DNA of 7,999 nucleotides from Bacillota bacterium (GTDB lineage Bacteria; Bacillota; Clostridia; Saccharofermentanales; UBA5734). Both the position numbers and the translations under genes were made by a program. Positions 1-7,405 of this stretch are shown piece after piece (the stretch's first letter is position 1; every line of letters begins with the position of its first letter). Under the pieces are notes generated by a model that did no database searches, was not told the DNA's origin, and saw only the letters and a program-made list of their open reading frames with translations. Where the stretch lies: positions 1 through 7,999 of the forward strand of contig JAEXPB010000292.1 in assembly GCA_023438965.1 (NCBI GenBank). Reading direction: 5' to 3'.

Positions 1-14
1 AAACTCTCAAATAA
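1..14 (-). rRNA. rrs: 16S rRNA gene, extreme 5' end (partial, continues beyond left edge)
   Basis: Read on the minus strand, the window ends in TTTGAGAGTTT. The last seven bases, AGAGTTT (positions 7 to 1), are the start of the universal 16S segment that continues GATCCTGGCTCAG in nearly all bacteria. Aligning AGAGTTT with E. coli 16S positions 8-14 places the mature 5' end near position 14. Only about 14 nt of the gene is inside the window, so this rests on a short match. The context supports it strongly: an upstream leader with a conserved Firmicute rrn motif and two strong promoters all point the same way. Confidence 0.75.
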
Positions 15-28
15 AGTTTATTTGAGAG
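4..28. repeat. Perfect 12-bp inverted repeat across the 16S 5' end
   Basis: CTCTCAAATAAA (4-15) and TTTATTTGAGAG (17-28) are exact reverse complements around a single G at 16. In the minus-strand transcript the leader arm is 28-17 and the other arm is 15-4, which includes about the first eleven bases of 16S. A real RNA hairpin would need a few unpaired bases at the tip. The outer three bases of the leader arm (26-28) are shared with the hairpin at 26-41, so the two structures cannot be complete together. Confidence 0.85.
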
Positions 29-41
29 CCGTTAGGCTCTT
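26..41 (-). other. Leader hairpin next to the 16S start
   Basis: In the transcript this reads AGAGCC-TAAC-GGCTCT, a 6-bp GC-rich stem with a 4-nt loop. It sits about 12 nt upstream of the predicted 16S 5' end. Its downstream arm, GGCTCT, overlaps the CTCTC that starts the neighbouring palindrome arm, giving two competing folds. Read on the plus strand it is followed by a T-rich stretch, but nothing is transcribed towards it from the right in that direction. Confidence 0.6.
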
Positions 42-99
42 TGTTTACTTGTTTTTTCAACTCTTTATGAATTGAACTTGGCTCGTCTTTCATTTTCTT

Positions 100-120
100 C
101 ACTGTTCAATTTTCAAGGTC
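100..120 (-). promoter_or_regulatory. Conserved rrn leader motif, boxA-like antitermination element
   Basis: On the minus strand this reads GACCTTGAAAATTGAACAGT followed by G. A CTTGAAAA(C/T)T core of this type recurs in rRNA leaders and spacers of Firmicutes, where it is regarded as the boxA region bound by Nus factors for antitermination. The position, about 25-45 nt after the proximal promoter start and before 16S, fits. It differs from the E. coli boxA consensus TGCTCTTTA, so the functional assignment is by analogy with Gram-positive rrn operons. Confidence 0.45.
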
Positions 121-151
121 CGGTCCTCGCTTTGCCTCGAGGCGCTTAGCT

Positions 152-181
152 ATCTTATCACCGGTTTGCAGGTCTTGTCAA
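152..181 (-). promoter_or_regulatory. rRNA operon promoter P2 (proximal)
   Basis: On the minus strand there is a consensus -35 box TTGACA (181-176), an 18-nt spacer, and a -10 box TAAGAT (157-152) within GTGATAAGATAG. Initiation would fall near 144-146, about 130 nt before 16S. Upstream of the -35 box are two A-tracts, AAAAAAA and AAAAA (about 186-201), resembling an UP element bound by the RNA polymerase alpha subunits. A strong -35, an A-rich upstream flank and tandem arrangement are typical of rRNA promoters. Confidence 0.75.
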
Positions 182-295
182 CACCTTTTTCGTGTTTTTT
201 TGACTGACTTTTCACCTGTGCCAGATCTTGTAAAATTGTTCCCGGCGACAAGGAAAACGGTGATTCCCATCAAATATATATTCTTTGGGACTTAT

Positions 296-325
296 ATTTT
301 ATCACGGAACGGCCGCCAATGTCAA
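296..325 (-). promoter_or_regulatory. rRNA operon promoter P1 (distal)
   Basis: On the minus strand there is TTGACA (325-320), an 18-nt spacer, and TAAAAT (301-296) in the context GTGATAAAATAT. The geometry is identical to P2, 144 bp downstream, and both share GTGATAA(G/A)AT around the -10 box. Start would be near 288-290. Tandem promoters for rRNA operons are well established (rrn P1/P2 in E. coli and B. subtilis). Unlike P2, the upstream flank is not A-rich. Confidence 0.68.
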
Positions 326-675
326 TCAATTCGCGGGTTGTATGATCTGATGAACGACTGGGTTAAGCTGACGCTGCTGAGTCATGCACAATCGTCGGTA
401 TCATGCAAGACGGTGCAACGAAGAATCCCAGCCAGTGTTTTGCGGATCGGCTGCGCCTGCCGAACAACGAATATCAGATGATTGTTGGCCGGATGCAGCC
501 ATGCGCTTTTGCCGGATGGATGCGGGCGGGTCTTTCCACAATGACTTTTTGTTTATGGTAATTTCATGCCAAAAATTTCGAAAGGACAGAATCCGTCAAT
601 ACCCGGTCAACCCAAAATGCAGCCAAAGCGGCTTCTCTCCAGATTGATCATTTACAAGCAGAGAATTTATTTTCC
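326..675. other. Non-coding stretch between rrn promoters and palindrome, nothing recognised
   Basis: About 350 bases of mixed composition without a supported gene. Short open frames exist on the plus strand (an 87-codon one at 384-647 and part of a 93-codon one), but neither has a good ribosome binding site or a recognisable product. Minor repeats are visible: TCATGCA occurs twice near 382-406, and GCCGGATG twice at 488-495 and 521-528. On the minus strand TTGACC and TTGACG occur near 590-612 without a -10 box at proper spacing. It could be upstream regulatory DNA for the rRNA operon or a decayed gene. Confidence 0.5.
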
Positions 676-721
676 TTATGGACAAAATATGGACAAATAT
701 TTGTCCATATTTTGTCCATAA
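676..721. repeat. Perfect 46-bp palindrome with four 10-mer half-sites (candidate operator)
   Basis: The left arm 676-698 and right arm 699-721 are exact reverse complements with no central spacer. Each arm contains two tandem copies of TATGGACAAA, at 677-686 and 688-697. The right arm carries the inverted copies TTTGTCCATA at 700-709 and 711-720. Tandem copies are 11 bp apart, about one helical turn, so all copies would face nearly the same side of the DNA. This looks like a high-affinity operator for a dimeric or tetrameric regulator. It is too AT-rich, and lacks the T-tract layout, for a terminator. It lies 230 bp upstream of the araC-type gene. Confidence 0.8.
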
Positions 722-839
722 CTTTATTAACTCAAGTACTTCTTTGATGTCTAACCTATAAAATACACTATTTCAGCGATTTTTGGCACATGTTGTCATT
801 ATTAAGGCCTATACCTAAGAAATATATTTGGTAAACATA
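722..839. other. AT-rich intergenic DNA upstream of the regulator promoter
   Basis: No gene is supported here. TATAAAAT at 757-764 resembles a -10 box, but no acceptable -35 lies 16-18 bp upstream of it. The composition is clearly more AT-rich than the flanking coding DNA and resembles ordinary upstream regulatory DNA. Confidence 0.4.
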
Positions 840-872
840 TTGACAATTTCGCATAATATGATTGAATATAAT
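840..872 (+). promoter_or_regulatory. Probable promoter of the AraC-family gene
   Basis: A perfect -35 box TTGACA lies at 840-845. A -10-like TGAATA sits 17 nt later (863-868), and a perfect TATAAT lies at 867-872, though that is 21 nt from the -35. Either start would give a 5' UTR of roughly 70-80 nt. An inverted repeat CATATT (836-841)/AATATG (855-860) overlaps the -35 box and could be an operator. Which -10 is used cannot be settled by reading. Confidence 0.5.
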
Positions 873-894
873 TAAGTCATCAAAATATCAGCCA

Positions 895-923
895 GCATGG
901 TCAAGGCTCTTTTTGACCCATGC
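895..923 (+). promoter_or_regulatory. 5' UTR hairpin or operator before the AraC-family start
   Basis: GCATGGTCAA (895-904) pairs with TTGAC (913-917) and CATGC (919-923), giving 10 bp with a single bulged C at 918 and an 8-nt loop. It lies 14 nt upstream of the ribosome binding site, so as RNA it could influence translation. As DNA, its arms ATGGTCAA and TTGACCCAT resemble the ATGGACAA/TTGTCCAT half-sites of the 46-bp palindrome, so a second binding site for the same protein is an alternative. Confidence 0.5.
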
Positions 924-951
924 ATGAGAATGAACTGAGAGGAATGTGCCT

Positions 952-1788
952 ATGAAGAACACTGTATTTCCCATTCTGACCGAAAATGAACTCAAATTAC
1001 CTTATTATGTTTTTAGCATCGGTCTGGATCATGTACAGGAACACATCCTCCGGACCAGCGGTTATCCGTGCTATCAATGGATTCAATGCCGCAGCGGCGC
1101 CGGCCGCCTGGTTGTTGCCGGCAATGAGTATCCGATTGCCAAAGATCAAGGCATGTTTCTGATTCCAGATGAAATCCATGAGTATTATGCTGAATCATCC
1201 GAAGACTGGGTTGTCGACTGGATCGGCTTCACCGGCAGCGGAGTGAAGGATTTCTTTGAAAAGACTGCAAATATGACTCATTCCGGCGTATATTTCATAT
1301 CCCAGCCGGATGAGATCCATGAGACAGTGGAACGTCTTTTAGAAGCCGCACAGGCACCCGGTCCCGTTCGGGCCACTGATGTATCCGCCCTCACTTACAG
1401 CCTGTTGATGAATTTGCTCAAGTACACCTCGTCGGCCAGTTCCAATAGCATTGCCAGCCGCTATAGCCGCTTGACCCCGGTACTTAACTACATTGAAGAG
1501 CATTATGCCGAAGCGATCACGCTGAAAGAGCTTTCCGAGCTTCTCGGCGTCACGCCGCAGCATCTGTGCACGCTGTTCCGCAAAATCATGAATACCCGCA
1601 TCTTTGAATACATCAACCTGGTTCGCATCAAGAAGAGCAAGGAATCACTGCTTGACCAGCCCAGCATGGCCATTCGCGATGTTGCGCACACCAATGGTTT
1701 CGAGGATGTCAGCTATTTCTGCTACATCTTCAAGCGTATTGAAAAAACGACACCCGGCGACTTCCGCAAGTTGTATGTCCGTCCCTGA
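952..1788 (+). CDS. AraC/XylS-family transcriptional regulator
   Basis: A 278-residue one-domain-pair regulator acting on DNA in the cytoplasm. Residues about 15-100 look like the AraC-type cupin effector domain, with strand-rich sequence such as GRLVVAGNEYPI and the FLIPDEIHEYY segment typical of sugar-responsive members. Residues about 172-275 form the double helix-turn-helix. The first helix pair is around 188-211 (LKELSELLGVTPQHLCTLFRK). The second is around 238-262, and the module ends in TPGDFRK, the variant of the family's usual TPxxYR. The ATG at 952 is preferred because AGAGGA (938-943) lies 8 nt before it; the in-frame GTG at 946 would leave only 2 nt. Inducer and targets are unknown. 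The gene stands alone between an rRNA operon and a convergent housekeeping operon, so no metabolic neighbour hints at its ligand. Autoregulation through the upstream palindromes is plausible but inferred. Confidence 0.93.
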   Translation: MKNTVFPILTENELKLPYYVFSIGLDHVQEHILRTSGYPCYQWIQCRSGAGRLVVAGNEYPIAKDQGMFLIPDEIHEYYAESSEDWVVDWIGFTGSGVKDFFEKTANMTHSGVYFISQPDEIHETVERLLEAAQAPGPVRATDVSALTYSLLMNLLKYTSSASSNSIASRYSRLTPVLNYIEEHYAEAITLKELSELLGVTPQHLCTLFRKIMNTRIFEYINLVRIKKSKESLLDQPSMAIRDVAHTNGFEDVSYFCYIFKRIEKTTPGDFRKLYVRP

Positions 1789-1828
1789 TTGATCGACCCG
1801 GATTGCCGCGCTGACATACTAGATTTGC

Positions 1829-1863
1829 AGACTGCCGCTCAAGCAATGAACGGCAGTCTTTTT
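1829..1863 (+). terminator. Rho-independent terminator of the AraC-family gene
   Basis: AGACTGCCG (1829-1837) pairs perfectly with CGGCAGTCT (1851-1859) around a 13-nt loop, followed by TTTTT (1859-1863). It begins about 40 nt after the stop codon. On the opposite strand no T-run follows the stem, so it works for plus-strand transcription only. Confidence 0.88.
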
Positions 1864-1892
1864 GATGGCCGAACCAACCGGGCGACGCACCT

Positions 1893-1929
1893 AAGTAAAA
1901 CAGGGTCGACCTAGCCTGGGCGACCCTGT
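1893..1929 (-). terminator. Rho-independent terminator of the yicC-to-ppdK operon
   Basis: On the minus strand a 9-bp perfect stem (1929-1921 with 1908-1900, ACAGGGTCG/CGACCCTGT, 12-nt loop) is followed by TTTTACTT. It lies 33 nt after the ppdK stop. The T-run is short but the stem is GC-rich and in the right place. On the plus strand the stem is followed by CTGTTTAT, which might give weak back-up termination for the convergent regulator gene. Confidence 0.8.
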
Positions 1930-1961
1930 CTGTTTATAACAGGTCGGAAGATCGGGATGAC

Positions 1962-4601
<2,640 letters not shown>

Positions 4602-4655
4602 GGGCAGTTCCTCCTTTATTCACTAACCCGTTTCCGGGTAATGTGCTGCTATGGG
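4602..4655 (-). other. glyS-ppdK junction with GAAA-tetraloop hairpin
   Basis: This 54-nt gap is the longest junction in the operon. In the transcript, ACCCG (4639-4635), GAAA, CGGGT (4630-4626) forms a 5-bp stem with a GNRA tetraloop, followed by TAGTGAATA and the ppdK ribosome binding site AAAGGAGG. No T-run follows, so it is not an intrinsic terminator. TAACCC at the glyS stop could also pair with GGGTTA of the 3' arm, giving an alternative fold. No internal promoter is evident. Confidence 0.55.
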
Positions 4656-6044
4656 TTAAAAGCTGAACTTGTCGGCGAAATAATGCTCCAGTTCGGCAAT
4701 CGGCAGGCGCACCTGGGTCATGCTGTCCCGTTCGCGGACTGTGACACTCTGGTCATTGGGCGACTCGAAGTCGAAAGTCACACAATAAGGCGTGCCGATC
4801 TCATCTTGGCGGCGATAACGCTTGCCTATGGACTGCCGGTCGTCGAACTCGCAGAACCAGCGTTTGCTGAGCTGGTGGTAAAGCGGTTCGGCCGCTTCGG
4901 ATAGTTTGGCGGAAAGCGGCAGAACAGCAACCTTTACCGGGGCCAGGGCCGGGGAGAAACGAAGAACGGTCCGGACATCGCCGGGCGCCAGTTCCTCTTC
5001 GTCATATGCGGCGCAGAGGAAGGCCAGGGTTACACGGTCGGCGCCCAGAGACGGCTCGATCACATAGGGTACATATTTCTGGTTGGTCGCCGGATCGAAA
5101 TAAGAAAGGTCTTCCCGGGCATGTTCGATATGTTGCTTCAGGTCGTAGTCAGTCCGGTCGGCAACACCCCAGAGCTCACCCCAGCCGAAGGGGAAACGGA
5201 ACTCGAAGTCGGTCGTGGCCTTGGAATAGAAGGCCAGTTCTTCCGGCGAATGGTCGCGGGTCCGCAGTTCCGCAGCGGGCAGGCCAAGATCGAGCAGCCA
5301 CTGGTAGCAGAAATTGCGCCAATAGGCAAACCACTCGAGATCGGTGCCCGGTTCGCAGAAAAATTCCAGTTCCATTTGTTCGAATTCGCGAATCCGGAAA
5401 ATGAAATTGCCCGGGGTGATCTCATTGCGGAAGGATTTACCGATCTGGCATATGCCAAAGGGGATCTTCCGTCGTGTCGTTCGCTGGACATTTTTAAAAT
5501 TGACGAAAATGCCCTGAGCGGTTTCCGGGCGAAGGTATATCTCAGCCTGGCTGTCCTCGGTCACGCCCTGAAAGGTCTTGAACATCAGGTTGAATTTGCG
5601 GATATCGGTGAAATCATGGCCGCCGCAGGTCGGACAGGGGATGTTTTGCTCATGGATGTATGCGACCAGGCGATCGTTGCTCCAGCCATCGACCGCCTGC
5701 TCGATGCCGGCAGCCAGGTTGAAGTCCTCGATCAGCTTGTCCGCGCGATGACGGGCCTTGCATTGGCGGCAGTCGATCAGCGGATCGCTGAAGCCGCCGA
5801 CATGACCGGAGGCAACCCAAACCTGAGGATTCATCAGGATGGCGCAATCCACGCCGACATTATACGGGCTCTCCTGAACGAACTTCTGCCACCAGGCGGC
5901 CTTGACATTGTTTTTCAACAGGACGCCTAACGGGCCGTAGTCCCAGGAATTGGCCAAGCCGCCGTAAATATCCGAACCGGGGTAAACGAAACCGCGGTTC
6001 TTGGCCAGGGCGACGATTTTGTCCATGGTCTTCTCGACTTGCAT
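4656..6044 (-). CDS. glyS: Glycyl-tRNA synthetase, single-chain alpha2 type
   Basis: A 462-residue class II aminoacyl-tRNA synthetase that charges tRNA-Gly with glycine. It is the homodimeric (eukaryote/archaea-like) form used by many Firmicutes and Actinobacteria, not the alpha2beta2 form. The N-terminus has [24 protein letters not shown] (18-40). A zinc-type site is formed by Cys92/Cys95 (CRQC) and Cys137/Cys140 (CPTC). RPETAQGIF is at 172-180, motif 2 FRNE at 205-208 continues to [11 protein letters not shown] (219-229), and motif 3 is at 330-342 with Arg337. The anticodon-binding domain occupies about 368-462. The ATG at 6044 is used because GGAGG lies 10 nt upstream and it overlaps the rpoZ stop by one base; an in-frame ATG seven codons in has only a weak GAGAAG before it. 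No T-box leader is present, so control is probably with the operon. Confidence 0.97.
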   Translation of the reverse strand: MQVEKTMDKIVALAKNRGFVYPGSDIYGGLANSWDYGPLGVLLKNNVKAAWWQKFVQESPYNVGVDCAILMNPQVWVASGHVGGFSDPLIDCRQCKARHRADKLIEDFNLAAGIEQAVDGWSNDRLVAYIHEQNIPCPTCGGHDFTDIRKFNLMFKTFQGVTEDSQAEIYLRPETAQGIFVNFKNVQRTTRRKIPFGICQIGKSFRNEITPGNFIFRIREFEQMELEFFCEPGTDLEWFAYWRNFCYQWLLDLGLPAAELRTRDHSPEELAFYSKATTDFEFRFPFGWGELWGVADRTDYDLKQHIEHAREDLSYFDPATNQKYVPYVIEPSLGADRVTLAFLCAAYDEEELAPGDVRTVLRFSPALAPVKVAVLPLSAKLSEAAEPLYHQLSKRWFCEFDDRQSIGKRYRRQDEIGTPYCVTFDFESPNDQSVTVRERDSMTQVRLPIAELEHYFADKFSF

Positions 6045-6484
6045 CAGGCCTTTTCCTCCGCATCTTCAGCATCGGTATCTTCGGGAGCCGCTTCGTTCTC
6101 GTCCAGGTTCATGATCGATTCGGCGATCAGGTTGGCGTCGGATTCGTCCAGGTCATCCGAACCAGCCAGGCCGGCCGCTTCATTCAGGGCGTCCTTGACC
6201 GCGTCGGCCATGCTGGCATGCGCGGCGGCGGTGCGGGCCGCCAGGCGGGCGGCTTCGATTTCCGGACGGAGGGGGACAAAGGGATTGACCTGGCCTTTGA
6301 CCAGACTGATGCGGTTAGAGGAAAGCTCCTCGCAGGCAAGAGTTACCAGGTTGGGCGTGTCGGATTCCAGCAGGGGCTGGGCGCCGTCGACCAGCTGACG
6401 AACCCGTTTGGCGACCAGAATGGCCAGGGTGTACCGGTTGTCCACTTTGGGCAACAATTTTTCGAGCGGTGGTTTTACCAGCAT
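6044..6484 (-). CDS. rpoZ: RNA polymerase omega subunit with long acidic tail
   Basis: A 146-residue omega subunit, which binds the beta' subunit and helps RNA polymerase assembly. The conserved core is in the first 60 residues: [20 protein letters not shown] (5-24) continuing AKRVRQL (25-31), then VTLACEEL (47-54). Typical Firmicute omegas have about 65-90 residues. Here an extra segment of about 75 residues follows: an Ala-rich probably helical part (about 72-106), then a highly acidic end (109-146, about 16 Asp/Glu). The frame stays open to the glyS start with no sign of frameshift. ATG start has GGAGG 10 nt upstream. It follows gmk by 29 nt and its TGA shares one base with the glyS ATG, suggesting translational coupling. 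The gmk-rpoZ pairing is conserved across bacteria. Confidence 0.93.
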   Translation of the reverse strand: MLVKPPLEKLLPKVDNRYTLAILVAKRVRQLVDGAQPLLESDTPNLVTLACEELSSNRISLVKGQVNPFVPLRPEIEAARLAARTAAAHASMADAVKDALNEAAGLAGSDDLDESDANLIAESIMNLDENEAAPEDTDAEDAEEKA

Positions 6485-6507
6485 GGGTGATGATCCTCCT
6501 TAAAATG

Positions 6508-6526
6508 TCTGACTCAGCGAGTCAGA
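6508..6526 (-). other. Hairpin across the gmk stop codon
   Basis: TCTGACTC (6508-6515), AGC loop, GAGTCAGA (6519-6526) gives a perfect 8-bp stem covering the gmk TGA and its last codons. In the transcript it is followed by CATTTTAAGGAGG, the rpoZ ribosome binding site. The T-run of four is interrupted and short, so it is at best a partial terminator or a processing/stability element between gmk and rpoZ. Confidence 0.6.
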
Positions 6527-7140
6527 ATGGCTTCTTCCAGCTTGGGCAGGCGGCCCTGCCGGCAGTGTTCGGCTTCGATAATGGCGAGGATGCTGTTGGC
6601 AGCTCCGTCGACGTCGGTATTGATGACATTGTACTGGAACAGTCCGGCTTTGCCGATTTCCTCCCGGGCTTTGCCCAGACGCCGGTCAATCACGGCCGGA
6701 TCCTCCGTGCCCCGGGTTTCCAGGCGGCGCCGCAATTCGGAAAATGACGGCGGCAGCAGGAAAACCGTGATCACGTCGGGATATTTGGCCAGGACAGACA
6801 GGGAACCGGGCACCGTGATGTCCATCAGGACATCGACGCCCCGCCGGACCATGTTCTCCAGGGGTGTCCGCGGCGTGCCATAGGAATTGCCGCAATAGCA
6901 GTCCGACTCCAGGATCTCCCCTTCGGCCAGCATCTGACGGAATTCAGCCGCGCTGCGGAAATAATACTCGACGCCGTCGCGTTCGCCCGGCCGCGGCTCG
7001 CGGGTGGTGACCGATATGGAAAGGGCGAGGTCGGGCCGCAGCTCCCGCATCCGGCGGATCACCGTGCCCTTGCCGACGCCGGAAGGTCCGGAAACGCAAA
7101 TGACCAGGCCGCGACGCCAGAGAGTATCGGTCAGGCTCAT
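6514..7140 (-). CDS. gmk: Guanylate kinase
   Basis: A 208-residue cytosolic kinase converting GMP + ATP to GDP + ADP, of the usual family length. The P-loop GPSGVGKGT is at 18-26. The GMP-binding signature SVTTREPRPGERDGVEYYF is at 43-61, giving Ser43, Arg47, Arg50 and Tyr59 as GMP ligands by alignment with the yeast enzyme. Glu78 and Tyr87 of ILES...GNSYGTP and Asp107 of MDI are also kept. FLLPPS and LETRGTEDPAVIDRRL follow as expected for the lid and C-terminal region. Oddities are DITVPG (107-112), where most members have D(I/V)DxQG, and the cysteine-rich CYC at 81-83. Its ATG overlaps the remA stop by 4 nt (ATGA) with GGGGAGGGG upstream, so it is likely translationally coupled. Confidence 0.97.
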   Translation of the reverse strand: MSLTDTLWRRGLVICVSGPSGVGKGTVIRRMRELRPDLALSISVTTREPRPGERDGVEYYFRSAAEFRQMLAEGEILESDCYCGNSYGTPRTPLENMVRRGVDVLMDITVPGSLSVLAKYPDVITVFLLPPSFSELRRRLETRGTEDPAVIDRRLGKAREEIGKAGLFQYNVINTDVDGAANSILAIIEAEHCRQGRLPKLEEAILTR

Positions 7141-7400
7141 GCTTCCCCTCCCCGCGTTTCTTTATCCAGCTCGCCGGACAGGTCTTCGACTGTCAGGGCG
7201 GAAAGCACCAGGTGATCGCTGTCCATGACCAGGACAGCACGGGTTTTGCGGCCGGAAGTGGCGTCGATCAGGCTGCCGTTGTCGCGGGACTCCTGAATCA
7301 AGCGCTTGACCGGCGACGAATCCGGATTGACAATGGCAATGATCCGGCTGGCTGATACCAGATTGCCAAATCCGATTTTCAAGAAAATAGCCTGCTCCAT
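7137..7400 (-). CDS. remA: RemA-like DNA-binding regulator (DUF370)
   Basis: An 87-residue protein closely resembling B. subtilis RemA (YlzA). The family signature is easily seen: IGFGNLVSASRIIAIVNPDS, SPVKRLIQESRDNGSLIDAT, SGRKTRAVLVMDSDHLVLSA. In B. subtilis RemA is an oligomeric DNA-binding activator of biofilm matrix and osmoprotection genes; whether it does so here is unknown. The ATG at 7400 is chosen because GGAG (7412-7409) lies 8 nt upstream. An upstream in-frame GTG at 7409 overlaps that sequence and would have no proper binding site. It starts 5 nt after yicC ends and its TGA overlaps the gmk ATG. The yicC-remA-gmk-rpoZ order is the standard one in Firmicutes. Confidence 0.95.
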   Translation of the reverse strand: MEQAIFLKIGFGNLVSASRIIAIVNPDSSPVKRLIQESRDNGSLIDATSGRKTRAVLVMDSDHLVLSALTVEDLSGELDKETRGGEA

Positions 7401-7405
7401 GGCCG

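Larger units (their letters stand above)
15..145 (-). other. pre-16S rRNA leader
   Basis: This stretch lies between the predicted start of the proximal promoter P2 (near 144-146) and the 16S 5' end. In transcription order it holds a small hairpin, CCTCG-(8 nt)-CGAGG (about 124-141), and the CCTTGAAAATTGAACAGTG segment (100-118). An A-rich stretch follows, then the hairpin AGAGCC-TAAC-GGCTCT (26-41), then the left arm of the palindrome that runs into 16S. Leaders of this kind are removed during 16S maturation. The other half of the usual RNase III processing stem would lie downstream of 16S, outside the window. Confidence 0.65.

Noticed and set aside
200..481. A 93-codon open frame on the plus strand
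   Set aside because: It lies across the rRNA P1 promoter on the opposite strand, has no good ribosome binding site and no recognisable protein features.
590..612. A third rRNA promoter on the minus strand (TTGACC/TTGACG)
   Set aside because: No acceptable -10 box lies 16-18 nt downstream of either -35-like hexamer.
384..647. An 87-codon open frame on the plus strand
   Set aside because: No ribosome binding site, unusual composition (many Cys, Arg and His) and it overlaps another open frame; nothing suggests a real protein.
676..721. The long palindrome as a transcription terminator
   Set aside because: It is AT-rich, has no loop sequence and no following T-tract on either strand, and no gene ends next to it.
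946..951. GTG start two codons upstream of the AraC-family ATG
   Set aside because: The AGAGGA ribosome binding site would be only 2 nt away, whereas it is 8 nt from the ATG at 952.
1..951. A CRISPR array or insertion sequence in the left non-coding region
   Set aside because: There is no series of regularly spaced identical repeats and no transposase frame or paired terminal repeats with target duplications.
5121..5930. A 269-codon plus-strand frame antisense to glyS
   Set aside because: A shadow of glyS with no ribosome binding site or domain pattern.
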